Positions 52,099 through 60,249 of a DNA stretch of 64,000 nt are shown piece by piece (positions within the stretch are counted from its first letter, which is position 1; the number at the start of each line of letters is the position of its first letter). The notes under the pieces were generated by a model that saw only the letters and a list, made by a program, of their open reading frames with translations, was not told the DNA's origin and ran no database searches. The translations under genes and the position numbers were made by a program. The DNA is from Bradyrhizobium uaiense (lineage in GTDB: Bacteria; Pseudomonadota; Alphaproteobacteria; Rhizobiales; Xanthobacteraceae): assembly GCF_010811875.1 (NCBI RefSeq), contig NZ_VKHP01000002.1, positions 87,168 to 151,167 of the forward strand, read 5' to 3'.

Positions 52099-52567
52099 GC
52101 GAGGCACATCGGCGCGTCCGGGACATCCTGAACGCTTCCCATCGCGAGAAGCGTCCCCGAACTGATCCATGGCGCCACCGCGCCATGGCAACGCCGACGC
52201 GGCGGCTAGCTCCTCACCACGCGCACGGTACCCGCGCCCGCAGATGCCGCGCCTTGCCGGCACCACCGCGGGTGACGGCGGAGGAACTCCCCGCCACAGA
52301 GGCGCGCCGCCAAAATATCGAAAACAACCCCATGCACAGTCGCGGCGGGCCGCCACCGCGCGAATGACGCGCGAATGACGACTTGACACGTCGGGCAACT
52401 CAGCGGCACACTTCCAACATTCCGAAATCGTGCAAACGCGTGTCGTCCCGCCCCGGCGGGCGCGCCGGTTTGCGGCCGAAACCACACACCCACCATTGAC
52501 CATGCACCGGCTCGCCGCGGCGAACGATCGCTGGCGCGTGGCCGCGCGCCTGCCAGGAGAACCCGAC
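52099..52567. other. Intergenic region with little identifiable content
   Basis: About 470 bp with no supported gene apart from the hairpin at 52167-52188. Frames here are short, Arg-rich and lack ribosome-binding sites. The last 20 bp carry AGGAGA serving the ORF at 52568. Confidence 0.4.
52167..52188 (+). terminator. Perfect hairpin downstream of the small exported protein gene
   Basis: CCATGGCGC (52167-52175) pairs with GCGCCATGG (52180-52188) around CACC. There is no T-run, so termination is uncertain. Confidence 0.45.
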
Positions 52568-52920
52568 ATGGACACCGCTCCCGACCTCACGACGGCAACC
52601 GCGATCGCCGCACCCGGCCCCACTGAGGCTGCCGCAGCGCCGCGCGTCAAATTCTCGGCGCAGGGCTTCTGCATCGACCATCCCGATCCGGAGCTCGGCG
52701 CAGAGCTGATGGTGGAAGCGCTTGGCGTGCCCGACCGCGAGGCGAGCCTTACATCCGGCCGGCGGTGAGCGATCTCAAAGAGCAGATCGCGGCAGCCAAG
52801 GGGCTCGATGGAGGCAGGGGCGAGACGGATACCGTTCGCGGAAGCAACGACGATCCGGCAATACACGCCGAGTACAAGCAGCAGCAGCTCAAACGCGACG
52901 AGAAAAGCAAGGGCGCTTGA
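52568..52920 (+). pseudogene. Small hydrophilic protein gene with apparent frameshift
   Basis: An ATG at 52568 behind AGGAGA opens a frame that reads FSAQGFCIDHPDPELGAELM and then stops at 52768. From 52747 another frame continues with equally protein-like sequence (PYIRPAVSDLKEQIAAAKG, then KQQQLKRDEKSKGA) to a TGA at 52920. Adding one base near 52743 joins them into about 118 residues. This could be a decayed gene, a sequencing error or two chance ORFs. No family is recognised. Confidence 0.4.
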
Positions 52921-53190
52921 TCATTGGGCCCTTGAGCCAACGAATGGCACTTCGCGCGGCTCAGGTTACGCCGACAGTGCACTTAATTTCCATTCTCGAA
53001 ATGACCCGCGGCGTTGCCGCGCCGGATAACGCGGTGCGTTGCAAGACGCGCAGGAGCCCTCAGCGAGCGGCGTGCTCCGGCTCCTTGACGCCCGACCTGT
53101 CGAAGGGATAAATGATGATCGTCATACATAAAACAGCCTCGAACCCCCCAGAAATCCCAGCCACGCCGGCAGGAGCCCTACAGGAGCACC

Positions 53191-54453
53191 ATGCGTCGAA
53201 TTGTTGTGACGGGCCTGGGGACGGTATCCCCGCTGGGCTGTGGCACCGAACTGGTCTGGTCGCGGCTGCTGTCGGGGCATTCCGGGCTTCGCGCATTGCC
53301 GGAATGGGCGATGAGCCTTCCGGCGCGCGTCGCAGGTCAGGTGCCTGACAAGGCCGGGGATGCCGAGGGCGGGTTCGATCCCGATCTCGCGGCGCCGCGC
53401 AAGGACCAGAAGAAGATGGACCGGTTCATCCTGTTCGCGCTGCTGGCCGCGGCGGAAGCCGTGGCGCAGGCCGGCTGGATGCCGGCCGAGGCGCGGGCGC
53501 AAGAGCGCACCGCGACCGTGATCGCAACCGGGATCGGCGGATTTCCCGCGATCGCGGACGCCGTGCGCACGGTGGAGAAGAGCGGGACACGCCGCCTGTC
53601 GCCATTCACCGTGCCCGCCTTCCTGGCCAATCTCGCGGCCGGGCACATCAGCATCCGCTACGGCTTCAAGGGCGCGATCGGCGCGCCGGTGACCGCCTGC
53701 GCGGCGAGCGTTCAGGCGATCGGCGATGCCGCGCGCCTGATCAGGACCAATGAGGCCGATGTTGCGATCTGCGGCGGCGCGGAGGCCTGCATCGATCCGG
53801 TGAGCCTCGGCGGCTTTGCCGCCGCGCGGGCGCTGTCGACGTCGTTCAACGACACGCCGGCGCGCGCCTCGCGGCCGTTCGACCGCGACCGCGACGGCTT
53901 CGTGATGGGCGAAGGCGCCGGCGTGCTCGTGATCGAGGAGCTCGAACATGCCCTGCGGCGCGGCGCGCAGCCGATCGCCGAGCTCATTGGCTACGGCACG
54001 ACGGCGGACGCCTATCACATCACCGCGGGGCCCGAAGACGGCGACGGCGCCCGCCGCGCGATGCAGGCGGCGCTGGCGCAGGCCGGCTTGCAGCCCGGCC
54101 AGATCCAGCATCTCAACGCGCATTCGACGTCGACGCCGGTCGGCGATCTCGGCGAACTCGAGGCGATCAAGCGCGTGTTCGGGCGCGAGGGCGGGGTTGC
54201 CGTCAGCGCGACCAAGTCGGCGACGGGGCACCTGCTGGGTGCTGCCGGCGGCGTCGAGGCGATCTTCACGATCCTGGCGCTGCGCGACCAGGTCGCGCCG
54301 CCGACGCTCAACCTGGAGAACGCCGATCCGGCCGCTGAGGGTATCGACCTCGTCGCGAACGTTGCGCGACGAATGGCGATCGAACACGCGATCTCGAACG
54401 GCTTTGGATTCGGCGGCGTCAACGCCAGCCTGGTGTTTCGACGCTGGGCCTGA
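53191..54453 (+). CDS. fabF: Beta-ketoacyl-ACP synthase II
   Basis: 420 residues with CAGGAG before the ATG. The KAS catalytic triad is Cys170 (VTACAASVQAIG), His311 (NAHSTSTPVGD) and His347 (SATGHLLGAAGG). It begins RRIVVTGLGTVSPLGCGTEL as in FabF. It extends acyl-ACP chains with malonyl-ACP. It stands alone, without acpP or other fab genes, so it is likely a second FabF copy with a special role, or one of the scattered fab genes common in this group. Confidence 0.93.
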   Translation: MRRIVVTGLGTVSPLGCGTELVWSRLLSGHSGLRALPEWAMSLPARVAGQVPDKAGDAEGGFDPDLAAPRKDQKKMDRFILFALLAAAEAVAQAGWMPAEARAQERTATVIATGIGGFPAIADAVRTVEKSGTRRLSPFTVPAFLANLAAGHISIRYGFKGAIGAPVTACAASVQAIGDAARLIRTNEADVAICGGAEACIDPVSLGGFAAARALSTSFNDTPARASRPFDRDRDGFVMGEGAGVLVIEELEHALRRGAQPIAELIGYGTTADAYHITAGPEDGDGARRAMQAALAQAGLQPGQIQHLNAHSTSTPVGDLGELEAIKRVFGREGGVAVSATKSATGHLLGAAGGVEAIFTILALRDQVAPPTLNLENADPAAEGIDLVANVARRMAIEHAISNGFGFGGVNASLVFRRWA

Positions 54454-54483
54454 GGCGGCCGGCTTCGCCGCCGGTCATCCGCC

Positions 54484-55182
54484 TCACCCCTTCGCCACGC
54501 TCGCATCGATCAGGAGCTTGGCCGCCGCGAGCGCCGACTGCGCCGGGCCCTCCTCCGACTGCTGGCCGGTGCTGTAGATGCCTTCGATCAGCAGCAGCAG
54601 GGCATCGCCGAGCACGGCGGGCTGGCGCGCGCCCATGCCGGCGGCGAGCTCGCGCAGGCGCTTGCGGAACACCTTCTTGTGCGCTTCGGCGACCTGCCGC
54701 GCGGGATTGTCGCGCGCAGGATATTCCACGGTGGCGTTGCTGAGGCCGCAGCCGCGATAGCCCTGGCGCACCGCGCGCGTCGACAGCACGCGGATATAGG
54801 CGAGCACATGCTCGCGCGGATCGCTGTATGACTTTCCGCCGGGGTTCTCGAACTTCTCCCAGAAGTCGAGGTCGTAGTCGCGCATATAGGCGGCGGCGAG
54901 ATCGTCCTTGGAGGCGAAGCTGCGATAGAGGCTCGGCTTGGTGACGCCGGCGCGCTCGACCACCTCGTCGACGCCGACGGCGCGGATGCCCTCGCGATAG
55001 AACAGCTCGCTGGCGGAGGCGCGGATCCGGTCGGCGGCCCTGGGGCCTTTTCCGTTCCGATGGGATCGGAACGCGGCTCCAGCTTCCTGTTTTGACGCGT
55101 TTTCCTTACGCGAACCGGTAGCCACTTCGCTCGAAAACGCTTTGGCCGGGCGTTCCGCTTGTGGTTCGACGGCTTTCTTCAT
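54484..55182 (-). CDS. TetR/AcrR-family repressor
   Basis: The start is taken at ATG 55182 after GGAGA; the open frame back to 55425 crosses the operator and the divergent gene. The 232 residues have a basic N-terminal extension of about 45 residues, the TetR helix-turn-helix (VDEVVERAGVTKPSLYRSFA) and a C-terminal ligand domain (GYRGCGLSNATVEY, ALLLLIEGIYSTGQQ). It is divergent from the MFS gene, and a perfect 21-bp inverted repeat occupies the shared promoter, the classic repressor-efflux layout. Confidence 0.88.
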   Translation of the reverse strand: MKKAVEPQAERPAKAFSSEVATGSRKENASKQEAGAAFRSHRNGKGPRAADRIRASASELFYREGIRAVGVDEVVERAGVTKPSLYRSFASKDDLAAAYMRDYDLDFWEKFENPGGKSYSDPREHVLAYIRVLSTRAVRQGYRGCGLSNATVEYPARDNPARQVAEAHKKVFRKRLRELAAGMGARQPAVLGDALLLLIEGIYSTGQQSEEGPAQSALAAAKLLIDASVAKG

Positions 55183-55214
55183 GACGTTCTCCGGATCCTC
55201 TCCGCAGGGGGCTC

Positions 55215-55277
55215 TTGACAATGTTACTAACCGGTACGTATACACGCCGCATCGCAATACGTACCGGTTAGTAACAT
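55215..55277 (+). promoter_or_regulatory. TetR operator (perfect 21-bp inverted repeat) and promoter of the MFS gene
   Basis: TTGACA (55215-55220) and TATACA (55239-55244) form a + strand promoter. The inverted repeat has arms 55221-55241 and 55257-55277, perfectly complementary over 21 bp (each contains ACTAACCGGTACGT), with a 15-bp centre. The left arm fills the promoter spacer and the right arm runs into the ATG at 55276. Two TetR dimers could bind. Confidence 0.75.
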
Positions 55278-56571
55278 GACCCAGACCCCGCTTCAAGCCG
55301 CCCCCGTGTCGAGACGCCCGTTCGGGCAGAACTATGCGTTCGTCGTCGTCGCCGTGATCTTCCTTTCGCTGCTCGCCTCCGCCGGCCTGCGCGCGACGCC
55401 GGGCGTGCTGATGCTGCCGCTGCAAGCGGCGTTCGGCTGGGATGTCGGCGTGATCTCCTCGTCGGCCGCGGTCGGCATCTTCCTCTACGGCCTCGCCGGC
55501 CCGTTCGCCGCCGCCGTGATGCAGCGCTTCGGCATCCGCCGCACGGTGCTGGGCGCGCTGCTGCTGATGTCGGCGTCAACAGGCGCGAGCTATTTCATGA
55601 CCGCGCCGTGGCAATTGTTCCTGACCTGGGGGCTGCTGTCGGGCATCGGCTCGGGCGCGGTCGCCAACGTGCTCGGCGCCACCATCGTCAATCGCTGGTT
55701 CACCACCAATCGCGGCCTCGTCATGGGGCTTTTGACCGCGTCGACCGCGACCGGCACGCTGATCTTCATGCCGGGCCTCGCGGCGCTGGTGGCATGGGGC
55801 GGCTGGAAGCCCGTGGTGCTGACGGTCGCCGCATGCTGCGCGGCGCTGATCCCGCTGGTGTATTTCCTGGTGCCGGAGCGGCCCGCGTCGGTCGGCCTGC
55901 GCTCGTTTGGCAGCCGGCACGACGATCAACCTGCACCGCCGGCTGCGGGAAATCCGTTCGTCGCCGCGCTCAGCAACCTCGTGCGCGCCGCCAGGACGCG
56001 GGCGTTCTGGTTCCTGTTCGCGACCTTCTTCATCTGCGGCTTCACCACCAACGGTCTCGTCGGCACCCATTTGATCGCGTTCTGCGGCGACCATGGCATC
56101 GTCGAGGTGCAGGCAGCAGGCCTGCTCGCGTTGATGGGATTCTTCGACCTGTTCGGCACCACGCTGTCGGGCTGGCTCACCGACCGCTTCGATCCGCGCA
56201 AGCTGCTGTTCCTGTATTACGGGCTGCGCGGCCTGTCGCTGATCTACCTGCCCTATTCGGACTTCTCGCTGGTCAGCCTGTCGGCGTTCGCGGTGTTCTA
56301 TGGCCTCGACTGGATCGCGACCGTGCCGCCGACCGTGCGCATCGCCAACGAAGCCTTCGGCGACAAGAACGCGCCGCTGGTGTTCGGCTGGGTCGTCGCC
56401 GGCCATCAGCTCGGCGCCGCCTGCGCCGCGTTCTTCGCCGGCTTCATGCGCTCCAGCCAGGGCGACTATCTGCAGGCCTTCATGATCGCGGGCCTGACCG
56501 GCATCATCGCTGCCGTGCTGTCGCTGATGATCACACGGCGCCCGGCACAACCGGTGCTCGCCGCGGCGTGA
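55276..56571 (+). CDS. MFS transporter, probable efflux or exchange partner of the TetR gene
   Basis: 431 residues with 12 membrane helices; motif A-like loops are weak, but TNRGLVMGLLTASTATGTLI (helix 4-5) and GWLTDRFDPRKLLFLYYGLR (helix 8-9 loop) are MFS-typical of the oxalate/formate antiporter-like branch. The ATG lies inside the right operator arm with no Shine-Dalgarno sequence, so initiation may be from a very short leader. Its substrate is probably the TetR inducer. Confidence 0.88.
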   Translation: MTQTPLQAAPVSRRPFGQNYAFVVVAVIFLSLLASAGLRATPGVLMLPLQAAFGWDVGVISSSAAVGIFLYGLAGPFAAAVMQRFGIRRTVLGALLLMSASTGASYFMTAPWQLFLTWGLLSGIGSGAVANVLGATIVNRWFTTNRGLVMGLLTASTATGTLIFMPGLAALVAWGGWKPVVLTVAACCAALIPLVYFLVPERPASVGLRSFGSRHDDQPAPPAAGNPFVAALSNLVRAARTRAFWFLFATFFICGFTTNGLVGTHLIAFCGDHGIVEVQAAGLLALMGFFDLFGTTLSGWLTDRFDPRKLLFLYYGLRGLSLIYLPYSDFSLVSLSAFAVFYGLDWIATVPPTVRIANEAFGDKNAPLVFGWVVAGHQLGAACAAFFAGFMRSSQGDYLQAFMIAGLTGIIAAVLSLMITRRPAQPVLAAA

Positions 56572-56613
56572 GGCGGCGGGGACGGTGTGATGATGCAGGA
56601 AATCTGGAGGAAA

Positions 56614-56663
56614 TGGCGCTCCCCAGGGAGAATCGAACCCCTGTTTCAGCCTTGAGAGGGCTG
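56614..56663 (-). other. tRNA-Glu(CTC) 3' fragment, probable island attachment site
   Basis: Read on the minus strand, the segment gives an anticodon arm CAGCC-CTCTCAA-GGCTG (anticodon CTC), a T-arm with GGGGTTCGATTC, and the acceptor end GGGGAGCGCCA. The D-arm and 5' acceptor strand are missing, and the T-arm has one extra base. It is therefore a tRNA 3' remnant, as left at the far end of an element integrated into a tRNA gene. The full tRNA would be expected to the right of the window. Confidence 0.65.
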
Positions 56664-56689
56664 GGAGTTTTTCTCGGCCGGTTCACATT

Positions 56690-56938
56690 TGTTCGCCATA
56701 CAAGCAGGCACCGGTCGGCGTCGCCAACGACGTCAACGACAAACCTGCCGAAGGAACGCTGATTTTCGAGCAGGCGGTGACACAAGCGCGGGAACAAGTC
56801 ACCCGGTCCAGAATAGAAGCGGCGGCCCAAGCTGCCGGACCGGCACCCACCGTGCGGACGGCTGTAGAGACATACATCAAGGAGCGGGTTGGCCGCGAGG
56901 TTCGATCCGATGCTGGTCAAAGCCGGCGTGTGGGCTAA
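56690..56938 (+). pseudogene. Truncated tyrosine-recombinase (phage-type integrase) remnant
   Basis: A + strand frame ending at TAA 56936-56938 reads PVGVANDVNDKPAEGTLIF, then FEQAVTQAREQV and TVRTAVETYIKER. This is the style of the segment joining the DUF4102-like N-terminal domain to the SAM-like domain of island integrases. No start codon with a ribosome site and no catalytic R-H-R-Y domain are present, so it is a fragment. It lies 27 bp from the tRNA-Glu remnant. Identification rests on pattern memory. Confidence 0.5.
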
Positions 56939-57077
56939 GTCGCCGGCGCCGGCATCCGCTTGAATGACAGCACCACCGACGCACAAACGGCCGAAAAGTC
57001 CGCAGTAATCGGACGCCAAAGCCGCGTTGGAGCGACGATCCAGACCGATGACGACACTCTGGCGTGACGGCGAGCGA

Positions 57078-57755
57078 TCACGAAGTGATCCAGCCTCCCG
57101 AGAAGGGCAGGATGTGGCCGTAGAGAAAATCGCTCTCGGGGCCTGCGAGAAACAGCACGGACTGTGCGAGTTCGCGGCCCGTCCCGAGCCTTCCGGCGGG
57201 GACCTCAGCCAACCGCTGTCTAAAATCCTCGGTCTCCCGATAGGCCTGAGGCCAATAGGTTTGGTTGTCGACGTAGGTCTGCGCGGTGCCGTTCACCTGG
57301 ATATGCGGCGCGACCTCCTGAGCGAGATTGCGCATGTAGCCGAACTGCGCCCCCCGCGCCGCCCCGTACAGCGCCACGCCGCCCTTGCGTCCCTTCACGG
57401 CTGCGGAACTGCCGACGACGACGATCTTTCCGCACTTCCTTTCGAGCATTTGAGGCAGCACAGCCCTTGTGAGGCGGTGAAGAGGATAGAAAATCGCGTT
57501 CATCAATCGGACCATTTCTCGATCCGGCTGGTCAACCGCCTGCGCAAAGCCAAATTTCGTTGCTAGGTTCGCGATGAGGATATCGACGCGCCCAACCTCC
57601 CGGACGAGGTCGTCCGCGGCGGACGGCGAGGTCAGGTCGCGGTCGTCCGCGAAGACAACCGCGCCCTCCTCCTCGAATAACGCAGCGATATCCGCCCCGT
57701 TGTATTCTCTGAAGTCCGTGACGATGACCCGCTTGCCGGCCAGCCTGCTTCCCAC
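57078..57755 (-). CDS. Halohydrin dehalogenase-like SDR protein
   Basis: 225 residues of SDR fold, but with the two motifs that set halohydrin dehalogenases apart. The glycine-rich cofactor loop is replaced by T-x4-Y-x-G (Thr13, Tyr18, Gly20 in VTDFREYNGAD), and the catalytic triad is S-x12-Y-x3-R (Ser117, Tyr130, Arg134). Lysine is replaced by arginine, so it should not use NAD(P). The C-terminal part (GRLGTGRELAQSVLFLAG) resembles HheC. Known members turn vicinal haloalcohols into epoxides and open epoxides with azide, cyanide or nitrite. It ends the island gene series. Confidence 0.85.
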   Translation of the reverse strand: MGSRLAGKRVIVTDFREYNGADIAALFEEEGAVVFADDRDLTSPSAADDLVREVGRVDILIANLATKFGFAQAVDQPDREMVRLMNAIFYPLHRLTRAVLPQMLERKCGKIVVVGSSAAVKGRKGGVALYGAARGAQFGYMRNLAQEVAPHIQVNGTAQTYVDNQTYWPQAYRETEDFRQRLAEVPAGRLGTGRELAQSVLFLAGPESDFLYGHILPFSGGWITS

Positions 57756-57829
57756 CGCTCGCTCCCTATCGTTTCATCTTGTTTCGTTGTCTTCAGTTCG
57801 ACGGAAAGGAGCCCGTTGCGGACGCCACG

Positions 57830-58792
57830 CTACTCCGCGGAAAGCGCGAAGATCGCGAAACCCGGGTTGTCGCTGATCCAGCGCCTTTCGACGGACCAGC
57901 CGGCCCGCGCAGCCATGCCCGCGAAGGCCGCCGGAGAGTACTTGTAGGAATTCTCCGTGTGGATGGTTTCGCCCACAGCGAAGTCGAACGTGCGGCCCAG
58001 CAACGCCGCCCTTTGGCGGACGAGGCTGACGAGATGCATTTCGATGCGGCTCTCTCCCGCGTTCCAGATCGCGGCGTGACCGAACGATCCGAGGTCAAAG
58101 TTCGCTCCTAGTTCGCGATTGAGCCTGGCCAGCAGATTCTTATTGAACGCCGCCGTTACGCCTTCCGCGTCGTCGTACGCCGGAACCAGGACGCGCGGTG
58201 TCTTGGCGAGATCCGCGCCGACGACAAGTTTTGAGCCTCGTCCAAACAACCGCCGTGCACGCCTCAGGAAATCGACCGCGGCGGAAGGCGAGAAATTGCC
58301 GATGGTGGACCCGGGGAAGAATCCCGCAATCGATCGGCCGTCGATCATGGTCGGCAGTTTGAGATTGCGCGTGAAATCGCCGAGTACCGGCGTCACGTTT
58401 AGCTGGGGATATTCGCCACGGATGGCCTGCGCAGCGGCCGACAGGGCGCTCTGGCTGATGTCGATAGGCACGTATGCGGACAAGAGCGGCAGCGCATCCA
58501 ATAGAAGACGTGTCTTGACGCTCGCGCCGCTTCCGAACTCAACCAGCATGGATCGGTCCTTGAGGACGTGGGCCATGTCTGCGGCGATCGATGCCAGCAG
58601 CGAGATCTCCGTTCGCGCGACGTAGTATTCCGGTTGATCGCAGATCAATTCGAAGAGCCTTGATCCCTCCTCGTCGTAGAGGTACTTGCTGGGTAACGTC
58701 TTCGGCACCGACAGAAGTCCAGCGAGCAGTTCCGCGTGCCCCGGATCCTCTTCCAGAGTACGCACCAACGCCATTGCACTGCCAACCATCAT
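57830..58792 (-). CDS. egtD: L-histidine N-alpha-methyltransferase EgtD-like
   Basis: 320 residues. The SAM site LVEFGSGASVKTRLLLDAL, YVPIDISQSAL and FFPGSTIGNFSP, and the histidine-binding YDEEGSRLFELICDQPEYY plus HTENSYKYSP, are EgtD hallmarks. It trimethylates histidine to hercynine, the first step to ergothioneine. No egtB (sulfoxide synthase), egtC or egtE gene is near, so it may make hercynine only, rely on genes elsewhere, or methylate another substrate. AAGGAA precedes the start region. Confidence 0.9.
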   Translation of the reverse strand: MMVGSAMALVRTLEEDPGHAELLAGLLSVPKTLPSKYLYDEEGSRLFELICDQPEYYVARTEISLLASIAADMAHVLKDRSMLVEFGSGASVKTRLLLDALPLLSAYVPIDISQSALSAAAQAIRGEYPQLNVTPVLGDFTRNLKLPTMIDGRSIAGFFPGSTIGNFSPSAAVDFLRRARRLFGRGSKLVVGADLAKTPRVLVPAYDDAEGVTAAFNKNLLARLNRELGANFDLGSFGHAAIWNAGESRIEMHLVSLVRQRAALLGRTFDFAVGETIHTENSYKYSPAAFAGMAARAGWSVERRWISDNPGFAIFALSAE

Positions 58793-58843
58793 ACATTCCT
58801 TCCGATTTCCTGATCGACGCGCGCCGTAACCCCGCGGGCGAGA

Positions 58844-59236
58844 CTACGATTGCATCGTGCCTTGGACCGGCGTCTCGACAATCGCGTCCAGGCGATCGGG
58901 ATAGAAAGCGAGATGATCCCTGATGACTGCTACTGCCTCGAAGGGAGCCTCGTACGCCCAGGCGGCATCCTTGGAACGCTCGCCGCCAGCAGGAACGCTG
59001 AAGTAGTTGCAGTCACCCTTGTAGGGACAGTAGGTGGTGTCTGCGCTGCGTTCGAACGCGGCCATATCGACGTCGGCCCTCGGAATGTAGAGGACCGGCG
59101 GGTACTTCGCCTCACGCAAAATGAGCGTCCGCATCGAGTTAGCGACGACCTTTCCTGACACCGACACGACGACGTTGTTGGGATTCTTATCGATCGTGAT
59201 GGGATGCTCGGCGCTGGGCAACTTGACGGTTTTCAT
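58844..59236 (-). CDS. DUF427 domain protein
   Basis: 130 residues with the DUF427 pattern: VVVSVSGKVVANSMRTLILR, YPPVLYIPRADVDMAAFERS, the Cys-containing TTYCPYKGDCNYFSVPAG and KDAAWAYEAPF. GGAGGT precedes the ATG. The family is a small beta-barrel of unknown biochemical role. It lies 51 bp upstream of egtD in the same direction. Confidence 0.88.
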   Translation of the reverse strand: MKTVKLPSAEHPITIDKNPNNVVVSVSGKVVANSMRTLILREAKYPPVLYIPRADVDMAAFERSADTTYCPYKGDCNYFSVPAGGERSKDAAWAYEAPFEAVAVIRDHLAFYPDRLDAIVETPVQGTMQS

Positions 59237-59382
59237 TATATTGACCTCCGTTACTGTAGATTTTCTGGATCGCGCGCGAGCGCGCGACCGGAGACGACGA
59301 TTCGCCGATTCAGGCGGCGGGCCTCTTATGGGGAGGTGAAGCTGCGGTGATGGAGGACGGGACTTTCGTCGGTCCGTCTGCT

Positions 59383-60141
59383 TCAGCTTGCGGATTTGCC
59401 GCCGTCGACATTCAGGATGTGGCCGGTCACGAAGCTCGCATCGTCGGAAGCCAGATACAGAACGGCGCGGGCGATCTCGTCAGGCTGACCGATCCGCTTC
59501 TGGGCGTTGAGCGTGGCCAGATAGGCCTTGACGTCTTCGCTTCCCGTGAAGCGATCGAGCATCGGGGTCTGGATTGGTCCGGGCGCCACCGCATTGACGC
59601 GAATACCAGAGGCACCGAACTCTAGCGCAACCGACTTCGTCAGGCCTTCGACCGCATGCTTGCTCGCAGCATAGATTGATGCACCGGCGCCGCCCTCGTG
59701 ACCAAAGGTCGAAGAGATGTTGATGATGCTGCCGCTACCTTGCGCCTGCATGACTCGCAACTCGTGCTTCATGCTGAGGATCGTGCCGAGCACATTGGTG
59801 TCGAAGGTCGCGGCGTAGCTTTCCGCGGTCTGTTCAGTGGCGGGTCCGGGCTTGCCTTCGGTGCCGGCGGCATTGACGGCGACATCAAGGCGACCGAAGC
59901 GCTTGACGGTCGCGTCGACCAGTGCGCGGACATCCTCTTCGAGGCGCACATCGGCGCGAACGAATTCGGCTTCGGCGCCTGCCGTTCGCAGTTCGGTCGC
60001 GAGGGCCGAGCCGGCGCCTTCGTGGCGGCCGGAGGCCACAACCTTCGCTCCCTTGCGCGCAAAGGCGAGCGCGGTGGCGCGGGCGATGCCCGTCAGGGCG
60101 CCGGTGATCAGGACGACAGGGATATCGACTCGGGAATTCAT
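59383..60141 (-). CDS. SDR-family oxidoreductase (island copy 1)
   Basis: 252 residues. Cofactor motif TGALTGIA at 13-20 (the last Gly is Ala), Ser144, Tyr157 and Lys161 with normal spacing, and NAAGTEGKPGP. It is clearly paralogous to the SDR at 61114-61860 (shared TYAATFDTNVLG-like and SKHAVEGLTKS segments). A strong AAGGAGG precedes the ATG. The substrate is unknown; it may act on an alcohol produced in the island pathway. Confidence 0.88.
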   Translation of the reverse strand: MNSRVDIPVVLITGALTGIARATALAFARKGAKVVASGRHEGAGSALATELRTAGAEAEFVRADVRLEEDVRALVDATVKRFGRLDVAVNAAGTEGKPGPATEQTAESYAATFDTNVLGTILSMKHELRVMQAQGSGSIINISSTFGHEGGAGASIYAASKHAVEGLTKSVALEFGASGIRVNAVAPGPIQTPMLDRFTGSEDVKAYLATLNAQKRIGQPDEIARAVLYLASDDASFVTGHILNVDGGKSAS

Positions 60142-60249
60142 GAAAACCCTCCTTGGAGTGCGGTTAGCTGGTCATGTTGAGCTAGCGGAGGCTACCGCTG
60201 ACCCTATGCTGAAGTAGTCCGCCGGCCGGATCGACAGCGTTATCGCGCG

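Noticed and set aside
52722..53111. 129-codon + strand ORF
   Set aside because: It is in a third frame, Arg/Gln-rich, without a ribosome site, and conflicts with the better-supported frames at 52568-52920.
56614..56690. Complete tRNA-Glu gene
   Set aside because: No D-arm or 5' acceptor strand can be folded, and the T-arm has an extra base; only a 3' remnant is supported.
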